Positions 45,872-53,602 of a stretch of DNA of 64,000 bases are shown here, one piece after another. A program made the translations under genes and the position numbers. The DNA comes from JAJFJD01 sp965228695 (GTDB lineage Bacteria > Pseudomonadota > Alphaproteobacteria > UBA8366), in NCBI GenBank assembly GCA_965228695.1, contig CBDDIB010000002.1, forward strand, positions 4,712,001 through 4,776,000, read 5' to 3'. The notes under the pieces are model-generated. The model saw only the letters and a program-made list of their open reading frames with translations. It had not been told where the DNA came from and did no database searches. Within the stretch, counting starts at the first letter, position 1, and every line of letters starts with the position of its first letter.

Positions 45872-45929
45872 ACGAAACGATACGTTTCGTTTTATTTAAT
45901 TAATTGCGAAACGAAACGTCTTGTTTTAT
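45872..45929. promoter_or_regulatory. Pair of TetR-type operators
   Basis: Site 1 (45872-45890) is a perfect 8-3-8 palindrome, ACGAAACG then ATA then CGTTTCGT. Site 2 (45911-45929) repeats ACGAAACG with the same geometry but a degenerate right half (TGTTTTAT, 5 of 8). Their centres are 39 bases apart. They lie directly before the tetR-type gene and upstream of the racemase-like gene, and the region between them is A/T-rich as expected of overlapping promoters. Confidence 0.7.
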
Positions 45930-45982
45930 CCGCCTGTGGCCCGCAGGTCAACGGCTGAACACCTAAACGACGCGAGGCCGGA

Positions 45983-46813
45983 ATGCGACTTTGGTATCAG
46001 AGCATGTCTTCATCGACGATGTGGCCCGGCTACACCGAGGCGCTGGCTCGGCAACTGGACCGCATCGCCGGCGACGGCACGACAATCGAAATCCACGGAA
46101 TCGAGAAACAGGGCGGTATCGGCGACAATTACCGATACCTGGAGCATATCGAGACTCGGGAAGCGCTCGACAACGTCGACCGCGCAACACGAGCCGGCTT
46201 CGATGCGTTCCTCATCGGCAATATCGGTGACCCCGGCCTTCGGGAAGCCCGCGAACTGACCGACATTCCGGTCCTGGGCCTGTGCGAAACCTCGTGCCAC
46301 GTGGCCTGCATGATGGGGTGGAGCTTTTCGATCGTCGCGGGAAACCGAAAGTTTACGCCGCGCGTTCTCGAAAACATCGCCCGATACGGCCTTCAATCGC
46401 GGCTTGCCGCCGTCAATCATATGGACGTTGCCCGTCTCGCCGCGTTGGACGACGGCTTCGGCGACGACGCTGCCAGAGCCGACCTTATCGACGCGTTCAA
46501 TGGCGCGGCGGCAATGGCCGAAGACTCCGGCGCAGAGGTGATCATTCCCGCGGTCGGCGTTTTCATGACGCTTCTGTCCGAATACGGCGTCAACCGGACG
46601 CCAGGCGGAATTCCGATCCTGAACGGGGTCGCCGCCTTAGTGAAGATGGGTGAGACGGCGGTCCAACTAAGCCGCCTCTCCGGCATTCCCTTTACCAGCA
46701 AATACAACGCCTACGCGCCGCCGCCGGACGGCGAGCTCGATGAGCTCCGAACGGTCTACGGCCCCGAGATTTTCGCAGCAACCGGCACACCGTCAACGAA
46801 ACCGGGCCGGTAA
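45983..46813 (+). CDS. Asp/Glu/hydantoin racemase-family protein
   Basis: A 276-residue protein of the aspartate/glutamate racemase superfamily. FLIGNIGDPGLREARELTDI and VLGLCETSCHVACMMGWSFS include the first catalytic Cys. The second, which in hydantoin racemases lies in a VLGCAG-like stretch, falls in VIIPAVGVFM here and is replaced by Val, so two-base racemisation is unlikely. Maleate isomerase and arylmalonate decarboxylase also depart from the two-Cys plan. ATG 45983 has GAGG eight bases ahead. With the SDR downstream it forms the probable TetR-controlled operon. Confidence 0.8.
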   Translation: MRLWYQSMSSSTMWPGYTEALARQLDRIAGDGTTIEIHGIEKQGGIGDNYRYLEHIETREALDNVDRATRAGFDAFLIGNIGDPGLREARELTDIPVLGLCETSCHVACMMGWSFSIVAGNRKFTPRVLENIARYGLQSRLAAVNHMDVARLAALDDGFGDDAARADLIDAFNGAAAMAEDSGAEVIIPAVGVFMTLLSEYGVNRTPGGIPILNGVAALVKMGETAVQLSRLSGIPFTSKYNAYAPPPDGELDELRTVYGPEIFAATGTPSTKPGR

Positions 46814-46870
46814 CCCGAAAAAACACCGCTTTTGCACATGACACACTTAGCACTACGTGAGGAAAATACG

Positions 46871-47638
46871 ATGGATCTTCAATTAACGGATCGCGTTGCG
46901 CTCGTAACGGGCGCCAGTTCAAATGGCCTCGGCCGCGCCATCGCGCGCGGGCTCGCCGAGGAAGGCGCCCAGCTGATCGTAACGTCGCGCCGGGAAAAAT
47001 TGTTAAACGAATTTGCGGACGAGGTCGCCGACAAAGGGCTCAAACGTCCAATTGTGATCGCAAGCGACATCATGGAACCGGGCGCGCCGAAAAAGCTCGC
47101 CGAGGCCGCACTCGCCGAAGCTGGCAAAATCGACATTCTCATCAATGCGGCGGGCGGCAGCCGCATTATCCCCTTTCATTCCGAACACGATGTCTGGGAA
47201 GAGGCAATGACGCTGAATTCGATTCGGCCGCGCGAGCTTGCGGAGGCTGTGATCCCATCCATGATCGACAACGGCTTCGGCAGGATCGTCAACATCACCG
47301 GCAAATCGGAACCCGAGCGCCCCTTGGCCGGAAAGATCAATGCCGCAATGGCGGCGAAGTCGATGCTGCATATGTGGTCCAAGGATGCAGCGCGCGAAGT
47401 CGGCCCGCATGGCATTACGATCAACTCCATCGGCCCCGGCAAGATCATGAGCGAGCAGATTCGGAAAAAATACACAGAGGAAGACCGGAAAGCCGTCGCG
47501 GCCGACATCCCCGCCGGCTACTTCGGCGAACCGGAAGACCTGTCCTGTGTCGCCGTCTTTCTCGCCTCTCCCATCGCCCGGTACGTCACCGGCACCATCC
47601 TCGCCGTCGATGGCGGCTACCGCCGTTACGCATATTGA
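46871..47638 (+). CDS. SDR-family oxidoreductase-like protein
   Basis: A 255-residue classical SDR fold. LVTGASSNGLGRAIARGL is the NAD(P) motif, ILINAAGGSRI the NAG motif, and GFGRIVNITGKSE leads to the position where YxxxK should be. There the sequence is KINAAMAAKSMLHMW: the Lys is present but the Tyr four residues earlier is Ala. GPGKIMSEQI and VDGGYRRYAY end the fold. ATG 46871 has GAGGA at good spacing, so the extra 13 residues of the longer frame are not needed. It may be a non-catalytic or altered SDR; it follows the racemase-like gene. Confidence 0.82.
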   Translation: MDLQLTDRVALVTGASSNGLGRAIARGLAEEGAQLIVTSRREKLLNEFADEVADKGLKRPIVIASDIMEPGAPKKLAEAALAEAGKIDILINAAGGSRIIPFHSEHDVWEEAMTLNSIRPRELAEAVIPSMIDNGFGRIVNITGKSEPERPLAGKINAAMAAKSMLHMWSKDAAREVGPHGITINSIGPGKIMSEQIRKKYTEEDRKAVAADIPAGYFGEPEDLSCVAVFLASPIARYVTGTILAVDGGYRRYAY

Positions 47639-47680
47639 GCGGGGAAGCGCGCAACACCGGTACCGGTCAGCGCCCAACCG

Positions 47681-48091
47681 CTATTCAAACTGCTTCGGGA
47701 AACTTTTGATCCCGCTAAGGTCGCCGGACCAGGACTGGGCCGAACTTGTCCAGATCTGGTTCTGCGGCGGTAGATCTTCACGGTGATCCAAAGTCGCCGG
47801 CCTCAGGGCGATGATCGCCGGGTTGGCCTCGTCCGACGTCGAATACAACGACGTGCCACAATCCGGGCAAAAAGCCTGCACCCGTTTCGTACCGCTGTCC
47901 GCCGTCTTCACATAGTGTTTCGGCGTGCCGGACAACAGCTCGAACGTATCGCCCCGCGCCGGCGCAATCGTACGATAGGCCGAGCCGGCGAATGCTTGGC
48001 AGTCGGTGCAGTGACAGATGACCACATGCTTCGGATTGACCTCTGCCGTGTAAGAGATGGCGCCGCAATGACATTTGCCGGTGACTTTCAT
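47681..48091 (-). CDS. GFA/CENP-V family zinc protein
   Basis: A 136-residue member of the glutathione-dependent formaldehyde-activating enzyme fold. Its Cys motifs are complete: CHCGAIS near residue 7, CHCTDCQAF near 28, and CPDCGTSLYS near 75, binding two zinc ions. Members bind or react with glutathione adducts, but most are untested. It converges on the SDR gene and starts 26 bases after a weak leader; nothing links it to its neighbours. Confidence 0.88.
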   Translation of the reverse strand: MKVTGKCHCGAISYTAEVNPKHVVICHCTDCQAFAGSAYRTIAPARGDTFELLSGTPKHYVKTADSGTKRVQAFCPDCGTSLYSTSDEANPAIIALRPATLDHREDLPPQNQIWTSSAQSWSGDLSGIKSFPKQFE

Positions 48092-48274
48092 GGATTTCGT
48101 TCCTTAGGCAGTCCGATAGATGCGCATTTTAGGACGCCGGCGCGCAACCGGGAAGTCGTCGCCGCAATCGAAATTGCGGACGACTTTCGCGCAGACAGGA
48201 CTGCCCATAGAATTCAATAACCGAATTGGGGACTATCGCCTACACGCCCGGAAGAAGATTGATGGAGAAAGAAT

Positions 48275-49108
48275 TTGGCGCGCGATACCCGGCCGCCGGG
48301 TGAAAAAGAGAACTATATGCATGACTACGGCGGCGCGCTGACGGAGCAGATCATCGCGGGGCGCACCGCCGACGTCCATGGCGCATTTTTTCTACCGTAT
48401 CTCCACGCCGGAATGACGCTGTTGGACTGCGGCTGCGGCCCCGGCACGATTACCGTGGGCTTGGCCGGTGAAACCGCCCCGGGCGCCGTGACCGGAATCG
48501 ACCTCGAAGAAAGCCAATTGGAGATCGCCCGCGAAAACGCCGCCAATCTCGGCGTCGCCAATGTGACATTCGAAAGCGGCGACGTGTACGACCTTCCGTA
48601 CCAGGACGACCGGTTCGATGCGGTTTTCAGCCATGCCATGCTCGAGCATATGCACGATCCGATTGCCGTCTTGGCGGAAATGCGCCGGGTTCTGAAACCG
48701 GGCGGCCTGGTGGGCATTCGGTCTATCGACCTGGGTGCAACGCTGATTGCGCCTCACGATGCCGTCCTAACCGAGGCCCACGATATCTGGCGTAAGTTCA
48801 GGCGGCACTGCGGTGGGGACCCGTTCATGGGCCGCCGCCTCCGGGCGTTGCTCCGGGAAGCGGGCTTCGCGAGAACGACGGGAACCGGGTCGTGCGAAAC
48901 GTGGGGCACGCCGCAATCGACCCGAACAATGACGGCAGCGCTCACCAGCGAGTTCACCGGGCCGAGGATCGCCGAAACCGCAATCAAGATGGGTTGGGCG
49001 GATCAGGCGCAGATGGACGAAACCGCCCGCGCCCTCAAGGATTGGGGCGACAACGAGGACGCCTTTATGGCGATCGTTTGGTGCGAGGCGGTCGGCTGGA
49101 AGGAGTGA
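48275..49108 (+). CDS. Class I SAM-dependent methyltransferase
   Basis: A 277-residue protein (263 if started at ATG 48317). LLDCGCGPGTITVGLA is motif I, VTGIDLEESQLEIARENA the strand-2 region, VTFESGDVYDLPYQDDRFDAVF motif II in outline, and SHAMLEHMHDP the post-core. This is the UbiE/Methyltransf_11 type that methylates small molecules. A TTG at 48275 has GGAG seven bases upstream; the ATG at 48317 has only AAAAGAG. Its last 44 bases overlap the end of the AsmA-like gene on the other strand. Confidence 0.8.
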   Translation: MARDTRPPGEKENYMHDYGGALTEQIIAGRTADVHGAFFLPYLHAGMTLLDCGCGPGTITVGLAGETAPGAVTGIDLEESQLEIARENAANLGVANVTFESGDVYDLPYQDDRFDAVFSHAMLEHMHDPIAVLAEMRRVLKPGGLVGIRSIDLGATLIAPHDAVLTEAHDIWRKFRRHCGGDPFMGRRLRALLREAGFARTTGTGSCETWGTPQSTRTMTAALTSEFTGPRIAETAIKMGWADQAQMDETARALKDWGDNEDAFMAIVWCEAVGWKE

Positions 49109-49997
49109 CCGCAGCGACGATGGAACGTCCGGTCGACCGAGATATAGCCTGCTTCAACGGAATGGGCGGCCAGTAAGAACCACCAATTTTGATGCGATGC
49201 AGAAGACCGAGCCGTGCCGCCTCTAATCCTACGGCGGCGTGCCTCGCGCCACTATCTTGTGCGCGGCTGCCGCCCGCCTCTATTTCTCGATAATCCAACT
49301 CACCACGGAGCAATCGCGCGCAGTCGACATCCGTTGCTTTGCCCATCCGGAAAAACGGAAGGGCTCCTTGGCTGCCGATGGAAATGGCGGGGTCTTCGTA
49401 TTGTCCCTTTACCAGGACCGGCGACGACGCATCGACGAGACTGAAGTCTTTCGGCCGCGCTTCGAAACGAAAATCGAGACGCTCGGAGGAAAGATTTGCA
49501 TTGCCGCGCGCGAGGCGGAGCTTGCCCCCCTTTACCTGCAATCGTCCGATTTCGGGAAATTCATCCCGGGATTCCGGCGCAGCAACGTCGCCGGCGACTT
49601 CTGCCGTCACACCCAGATTCCAATTCACGCACCCATCGCGGTCACGCTCCAACGATAGCCGGGGATTGCCGATCACTATTTCCGGCAGAACAAGGCTGCC
49701 GGACAGAAGCGGCCACGCTTCAAACGACACAGCAACCGTCGAGGCGGCGGCGAGCACGTCATGCTCGGCCCATTCGGCGTTGGCGATCCGGACATCGGCC
49801 AATTGGAGGCGGGTAACCCAACCCGGTTCGACGTCAAGACGGCCGATGTCCACCTGTCTGCCCAAAGCACCGCTCGCAAAGGATTCGGCCTCGTCCGAAA
49901 CCGAATTCCAATCGATCAGGAAAAACGTGGCCACGGCAGACACAATCACCACCGAAACCGAGAGAAAGGCGAAGCATATACTCTTGACGATTTTCAT
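49065..49997 (-). CDS. Shortened AsmA-like protein
   Basis: A 310-residue protein that starts like an alphaproteobacterial AsmA: one membrane anchor (CFAFLSVSVVIVSAVATFFL), LGRQVDIGRLDVEPGW, LADVRIANAEWAEHD and LPEIVIGNPRLSLERDRDG. After EIGRLQVKGGKLRLARGN it jumps to RLDFRFEARPKDFSLVDASS and DVDCARLLRG, features normally near the end of proteins of 600 residues or more. The tail after that is basic, unlike the family, and overlaps the neighbouring gene. This fits an internal in-frame deletion plus loss of the original stop, so it may be a pseudogene. Confidence 0.6.
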   Translation of the reverse strand: MKIVKSICFAFLSVSVVIVSAVATFFLIDWNSVSDEAESFASGALGRQVDIGRLDVEPGWVTRLQLADVRIANAEWAEHDVLAAASTVAVSFEAWPLLSGSLVLPEIVIGNPRLSLERDRDGCVNWNLGVTAEVAGDVAAPESRDEFPEIGRLQVKGGKLRLARGNANLSSERLDFRFEARPKDFSLVDASSPVLVKGQYEDPAISIGSQGALPFFRMGKATDVDCARLLRGELDYREIEAGGSRAQDSGARHAAVGLEAARLGLLHRIKIGGSYWPPIPLKQAISRSTGRSIVAAVTPSSRPPRTKRSP

Positions 49998-50092
49998 TTC
50001 CGATACGTCCGCGGCGTTTGCACGCCGCCGCTATTTTCTCGTGCGGCCGGCGGTCACGCTAAGAGAGCGCGACTCGCCGGGCATCCGCGAAG

Positions 50093-50431
50093 CTATTGGC
50101 GGCTGTAATAGCTGTTGACCGAGTCGCGGAATTTGGCGTCTGCGAAGTTCGGCCAATCGTCTTTGTCGAAACCAGGCGCATCCTTAAGCCGCTCCTGGTC
50201 AACATTCAGAATCATGCATTCGTTCGCGGTATCGACGCCGAGTTGGTGAAACGGAATGGCGAAATATTTATCGCCGAGCCCGAGAAACCCGCCGAATGAC
50301 AGGACCGCATATTCGATCTGTCCCGACGAAACATCGATCATGAGGTCTTTGATGTTTCCGAGGTCTTCGCCAGCGCGATTCTTGACGCTGTCGCCGGTAA
50401 TGGTGCTGGAGGAAAGAAGAGTGGTTGCCAT
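50093..50431 (-). CDS. PRC-barrel domain protein
   Basis: A 112-residue protein with one PRC-barrel: SITGDSVKNR-like start (STITGDSVKNRAGEDLGNIK), DLMIDVSSGQIEYAVLSFGG, GLGDKYFAIPFHQL and LNVDQERLKDAPGFDKDDWP. The pattern is that of the stand-alone PRC proteins of alphaproteobacteria, often induced in stress or stationary phase; their molecular role is unclear. It lies alone on the minus strand, about 95 bp from the AsmA-like gene, with AGGGACG before its ATG. Confidence 0.88.
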   Translation of the reverse strand: MATTLLSSSTITGDSVKNRAGEDLGNIKDLMIDVSSGQIEYAVLSFGGFLGLGDKYFAIPFHQLGVDTANECMILNVDQERLKDAPGFDKDDWPNFADAKFRDSVNSYYSRQ

Positions 50432-50661
50432 TGTACGTCCCTATCCGTTTTTTGAATTAAATACTCGCGGCCGGCATTTGGGCTGACCCGCCGTGCACAT
50501 ATTCAACGGGTCCATCCTCAACAAGTTCCGACCTGTAATCGCGACACCTCAATACCGTCCGGGAACGAAATGGTGGCGAAGACGTTCTTGTTGGTATGTC
50601 AGCCGATGCTTCAGTGAGACACGTTGAACAGGACGTCGGCGGCTAAGAAAGAATCGTCGCT
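50432..50661. other. Intergenic region
   Basis: No gene or clear signal is seen in these 230 bases between two minus-strand genes. The promoter of the PRC-barrel gene should lie in the part next to 50431. Confidence 0.4.
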
Positions 50662-51168
50662 TTAGTAGCTTCGATACTTCGGAGGCAAATCATTGCCAGC
50701 AACCAACACACTCAATTGGGATCGGGCGCTCGACAGCCGGCGCTGAAAATCGGCCACGGTCGTGTCGAACACATAGGCCGCGTCGTCGTGGCTCAGTCCA
50801 TTGACCGAAACCAAAACCAGAATAAAGCGGGCTTCGTCGTCGAGTGATCGAAAGTATGGATAAATTTCCGCAAAATCATACCTGTCGCCCAAAACCGATG
50901 TGGGTCCGCGACGCGGATTTCGAGCGGGCTCTATCTGAGCGTCCTGCCCGGCTCCGTGGAGCCGCCACAGAAGTCTCAAAACCCACGCCCTCGCGCTCAC
51001 ATTCGGCGTCAAAAGATCGCGATCCCCGACGGCCACGGAAATGCATTCGGCAGCCAGACGATCGGCTGCGTACCGGTCTCCACACAGCGAATGCGCAGAA
51101 CATCGCACGTGCGGAATTTCCAATTCTATTCGATCGAGATTACCTAGGTCTTTGTAGTTTCTCCCCAT
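50662..51168 (-). CDS. Degenerate ECF sigma-factor-like protein
   Basis: About 168 residues. The N-terminal part (ELEIPHVRCSAHSLCGDRYA, ADRLAAECISVAVGDRDLL, ARAWVLRLLWRLH) follows the region-2 pattern of EcfG-like sigma factors or the sigma-like domain of PhyR, and YFRSLDDEARFILVLVSVNG with SHDDAAYVFDTTVADFQRRL follows region 4. Conserved region-2.4 aromatic and basic residues are poorly kept, so it may bind an anti-sigma factor rather than DNA. ATG 51168 has GGGAGGGG upstream, which supports it over the longer frame. It is divergent from a Crp/Fnr gene. Confidence 0.65.
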   Translation of the reverse strand: MGRNYKDLGNLDRIELEIPHVRCSAHSLCGDRYAADRLAAECISVAVGDRDLLTPNVSARAWVLRLLWRLHGAGQDAQIEPARNPRRGPTSVLGDRYDFAEIYPYFRSLDDEARFILVLVSVNGLSHDDAAYVFDTTVADFQRRLSSARSQLSVLVAGNDLPPKYRSY

Positions 51169-51370
51169 TTTGCGGCCCCTCCCAAAGCCCGCATGCATCC
51201 ACCGTACGCGTGAAGAGGGGCTAGGAGTCGATTGGTCCGGTTTCGTACTCAGCCTATTATTTGGGCGGTTTGTCGATTATGGCTCTCGGGAAGTGCGCAT
51301 TCGCCGCACAAATCCAAAAAGAACGAGAGACCAGAGCGCTCCCGCCACATTCTCTCTCTTGGAGCGATTC

Positions 51371-52093
51371 ATGTCGGAATATTTTCCCCTACCAACCCGC
51401 AATAACTTGCTAAACCAACTGAACCCGGCGGATACGGCGTTGCTGGAGCCGTTTCTGACGGAAGTCGCGCTGAATACCGGCGAAGTCCTCATGGACGCGC
51501 TGGAGCCGTTTTCGCACGTTTATTTCGTGACGAGCGGTATCGTTTCAGTCGTCGCGAATTCCCATGAGGGGCCAACGGCCGAGGTCGGCATCTACGGTCG
51601 CGAAGGCATGGGATCCAGCGCGTTCGTTCTCGGAAGCGACCGATGTCCCAATATGCATATCGTCCAGATACAAGGCAGTGCATGGCGGATCACGGTGGAC
51701 GACCTTGCCGATACACTCGACCACAGCGCCTCGCTTTCGTCCCTCCTGCTCCGCTATGCGCATGTCTTCAACGTGCAGATCGCATATACGGCGGTTGCGA
51801 ATGGCCGGTTTCTGCTCGAACAGCGTCTGGCGCGGTGGTTACTGATGTGTCAGGACCGGATCGAAAACGCCGAAATTCCAATCACGCACCAATTTCTCGC
51901 AACGATGTTGAGCGTACGCCGTGCAAGCGTTACCGACGCGATCCACATCCTGGAAGGCCAGAAAATTATCAAGACCGAGCGCGGCCGGATCGAAATACTG
52001 AACAGACAGGCGCTGATTCAGAAAGCCGGCAACTCCTACGGACCGCCGGAATCCGAATACCAGCGGCTGATCGGAAGCAACCCGGCGCCCTAG
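51371..52093 (+). CDS. Crp/Fnr-family transcription regulator
   Basis: A 240-residue regulator. A cyclic-nucleotide-binding-like beta-roll (LNTGEVLMDALEPFSHVYFV, SVVANSHEGPTAEVGIYGRE) and a winged helix (TMLSVRRASVTDAIHILEGQ then IIKTERGRIEIL) are present. No N-terminal Cys cluster of Fnr type is seen and the cAMP phosphate Arg is not clear, so the ligand may differ or be absent. ATG 51371 with GGAG six bases ahead is chosen over the longer frame from 51170. It is divergent from the sigma-like gene. Confidence 0.85.
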   Translation: MSEYFPLPTRNNLLNQLNPADTALLEPFLTEVALNTGEVLMDALEPFSHVYFVTSGIVSVVANSHEGPTAEVGIYGREGMGSSAFVLGSDRCPNMHIVQIQGSAWRITVDDLADTLDHSASLSSLLLRYAHVFNVQIAYTAVANGRFLLEQRLARWLLMCQDRIENAEIPITHQFLATMLSVRRASVTDAIHILEGQKIIKTERGRIEILNRQALIQKAGNSYGPPESEYQRLIGSNPAP

Positions 52094-52192
52094 GAAGCGC
52101 GAGCGAAGTTTGTCACCCAAATTGGCTTCTTCGTACTCAATCGCTTCACACAGGCCCGGCATACCGAGGGATCCGGTACGACCATACCATCT

Positions 52193-53533
52193 CTAATCCG
52201 GTACCGGCGCGATCCGGAACTCGCCATTCGCCGGCGGCACGACCGCCCTTTCGCGGGACGGCTCGACCTGCGGCACCCAATCATAGGGATAGCGGTAGGC
52301 CCGGAAGACATCGCTCAGGAATTGCGCGTCACCGTCCATCAAATTGTAAGGACAGACATACTCCCACACGATCTCGCACTGCGGCGTGACCTCGATGACC
52401 CGGCCGCACCGTGACTCGGTGATCAACGTATTGCCGTTGGGCAGGCGTTGGGCCGCGCTTTCATAGCGGCTGTAGAACCGGACGTCCTCGCCCTCCGACG
52501 GGAAGCCGGCCGTTTTCGCGGAATACTCCCAAACGAGTTCGAGCGAGATCGGATCGATCTCCAAGACCCTGGAACTGTCGCGCCGGGCATTCCACGTACC
52601 GTCCGGCGCGCCGGGGTTCGGGCTGCCGAAACCCGCCGCCCCGCCATTGTCGAAGACCAATACATTCCCTTCTCCCGGCAGGCCCTTCGGGATGATGTGC
52701 GCGTGGTGCGGTCCGATGATGCAGCCCAGCGCCTTGAGTTCCGGTGAGCTGGCATAGTCGGGTCCGATCTTCCAGACGATCTCGCCGGTCTTCTTCGAGA
52801 TGATATACAGAATGGTGCCGCGGTCGTCCGTGATGATGTTCTCGGGATCAAAGCGTTCGTCCCCAGCGTCGAACCATTTGTTCGGCCCGACATACGAAAT
52901 AGTGTTTTGAAAGACGGCATGCTGGTTGCGGCAATGGCGCATGATCGCGTTCTTGGCCGCTTCGGAGTGTCCGAACTCCTCGAAATGATCGGCCGGCATC
53001 CAATCCCACGAGATTTCGCCGTCCCACGTCACTTCCAACATACGGGTGGAGCGCGGCAGATAGTCCCGGCTGATGTCGGGCCAAGTCCCGCTCCGGTAGC
53101 TCAACATCAAGGTGTTGCCGCCCTGAAGTTTGGGCGTCATGCCCGGCACGTAATACCCGACCGGGCACCCTTCGCGGACGAGGTCGTGGTTCTGCCGGGC
53201 CGACCAGACGCGCTCGCCGTCGATCTCAATCTGATCCGCCTTTTCGAATTTCCATTCGACAGTGCCGTCCCAATCCTCTTGGACAACGTCGTCGCAGCCG
53301 ACGTGATGATCGTATTCCTGGGTCACCCTGCCGATCTGGCCGCCAAGGATACGGCCTTCCGGCAGCATGTTGATCATGTAGCCGTCGAACTGCGGCCAAT
53401 TCCGAACCTCATTGCCGTTCATGTCGACGAGGACCGCGCCGACCCCTTTTTTCTTCGACGGATACAGCGTGTACCCGTTGAAGCATTTCTCGGGCTTGTA
53501 GATTGTCGTACCGGTCGGGAAAACCGTTTGCAT
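52193..53533 (-). CDS. Arylsulfotransferase (ASST) family protein
   Basis: A 446-residue beta-propeller-like protein: GYTLYPSKKKGVGAVLVDMN, WPQFDGYMINMLPEGRIL, YDHHVGCDDVVQEDWDGTVE, GPHHAHIIPKGLPGEGNVLV and NGNTLITESRCGRVIEVTPQ are the recurrent motifs of the family. In ASST enzymes a His forms a sulfohistidine; several His are in suitable HH contexts here (DHHVG, PHHAH), but which one acts cannot be told. No signal peptide is evident, unlike the periplasmic E. coli enzyme, so a different or cytoplasmic role is possible. It is 70 bp downstream of the OYE gene on the same strand. Confidence 0.85.
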   Translation of the reverse strand: MQTVFPTGTTIYKPEKCFNGYTLYPSKKKGVGAVLVDMNGNEVRNWPQFDGYMINMLPEGRILGGQIGRVTQEYDHHVGCDDVVQEDWDGTVEWKFEKADQIEIDGERVWSARQNHDLVREGCPVGYYVPGMTPKLQGGNTLMLSYRSGTWPDISRDYLPRSTRMLEVTWDGEISWDWMPADHFEEFGHSEAAKNAIMRHCRNQHAVFQNTISYVGPNKWFDAGDERFDPENIITDDRGTILYIISKKTGEIVWKIGPDYASSPELKALGCIIGPHHAHIIPKGLPGEGNVLVFDNGGAAGFGSPNPGAPDGTWNARRDSSRVLEIDPISLELVWEYSAKTAGFPSEGEDVRFYSRYESAAQRLPNGNTLITESRCGRVIEVTPQCEIVWEYVCPYNLMDGDAQFLSDVFRAYRYPYDWVPQVEPSRERAVVPPANGEFRIAPVPD

Positions 53534-53602
53534 TATTATTGCTCTCGACTGATGACGCGTTGCTCGGCCACCGCGGAGATCGCGGCTGGACGTGCTCGAT
53601 AC

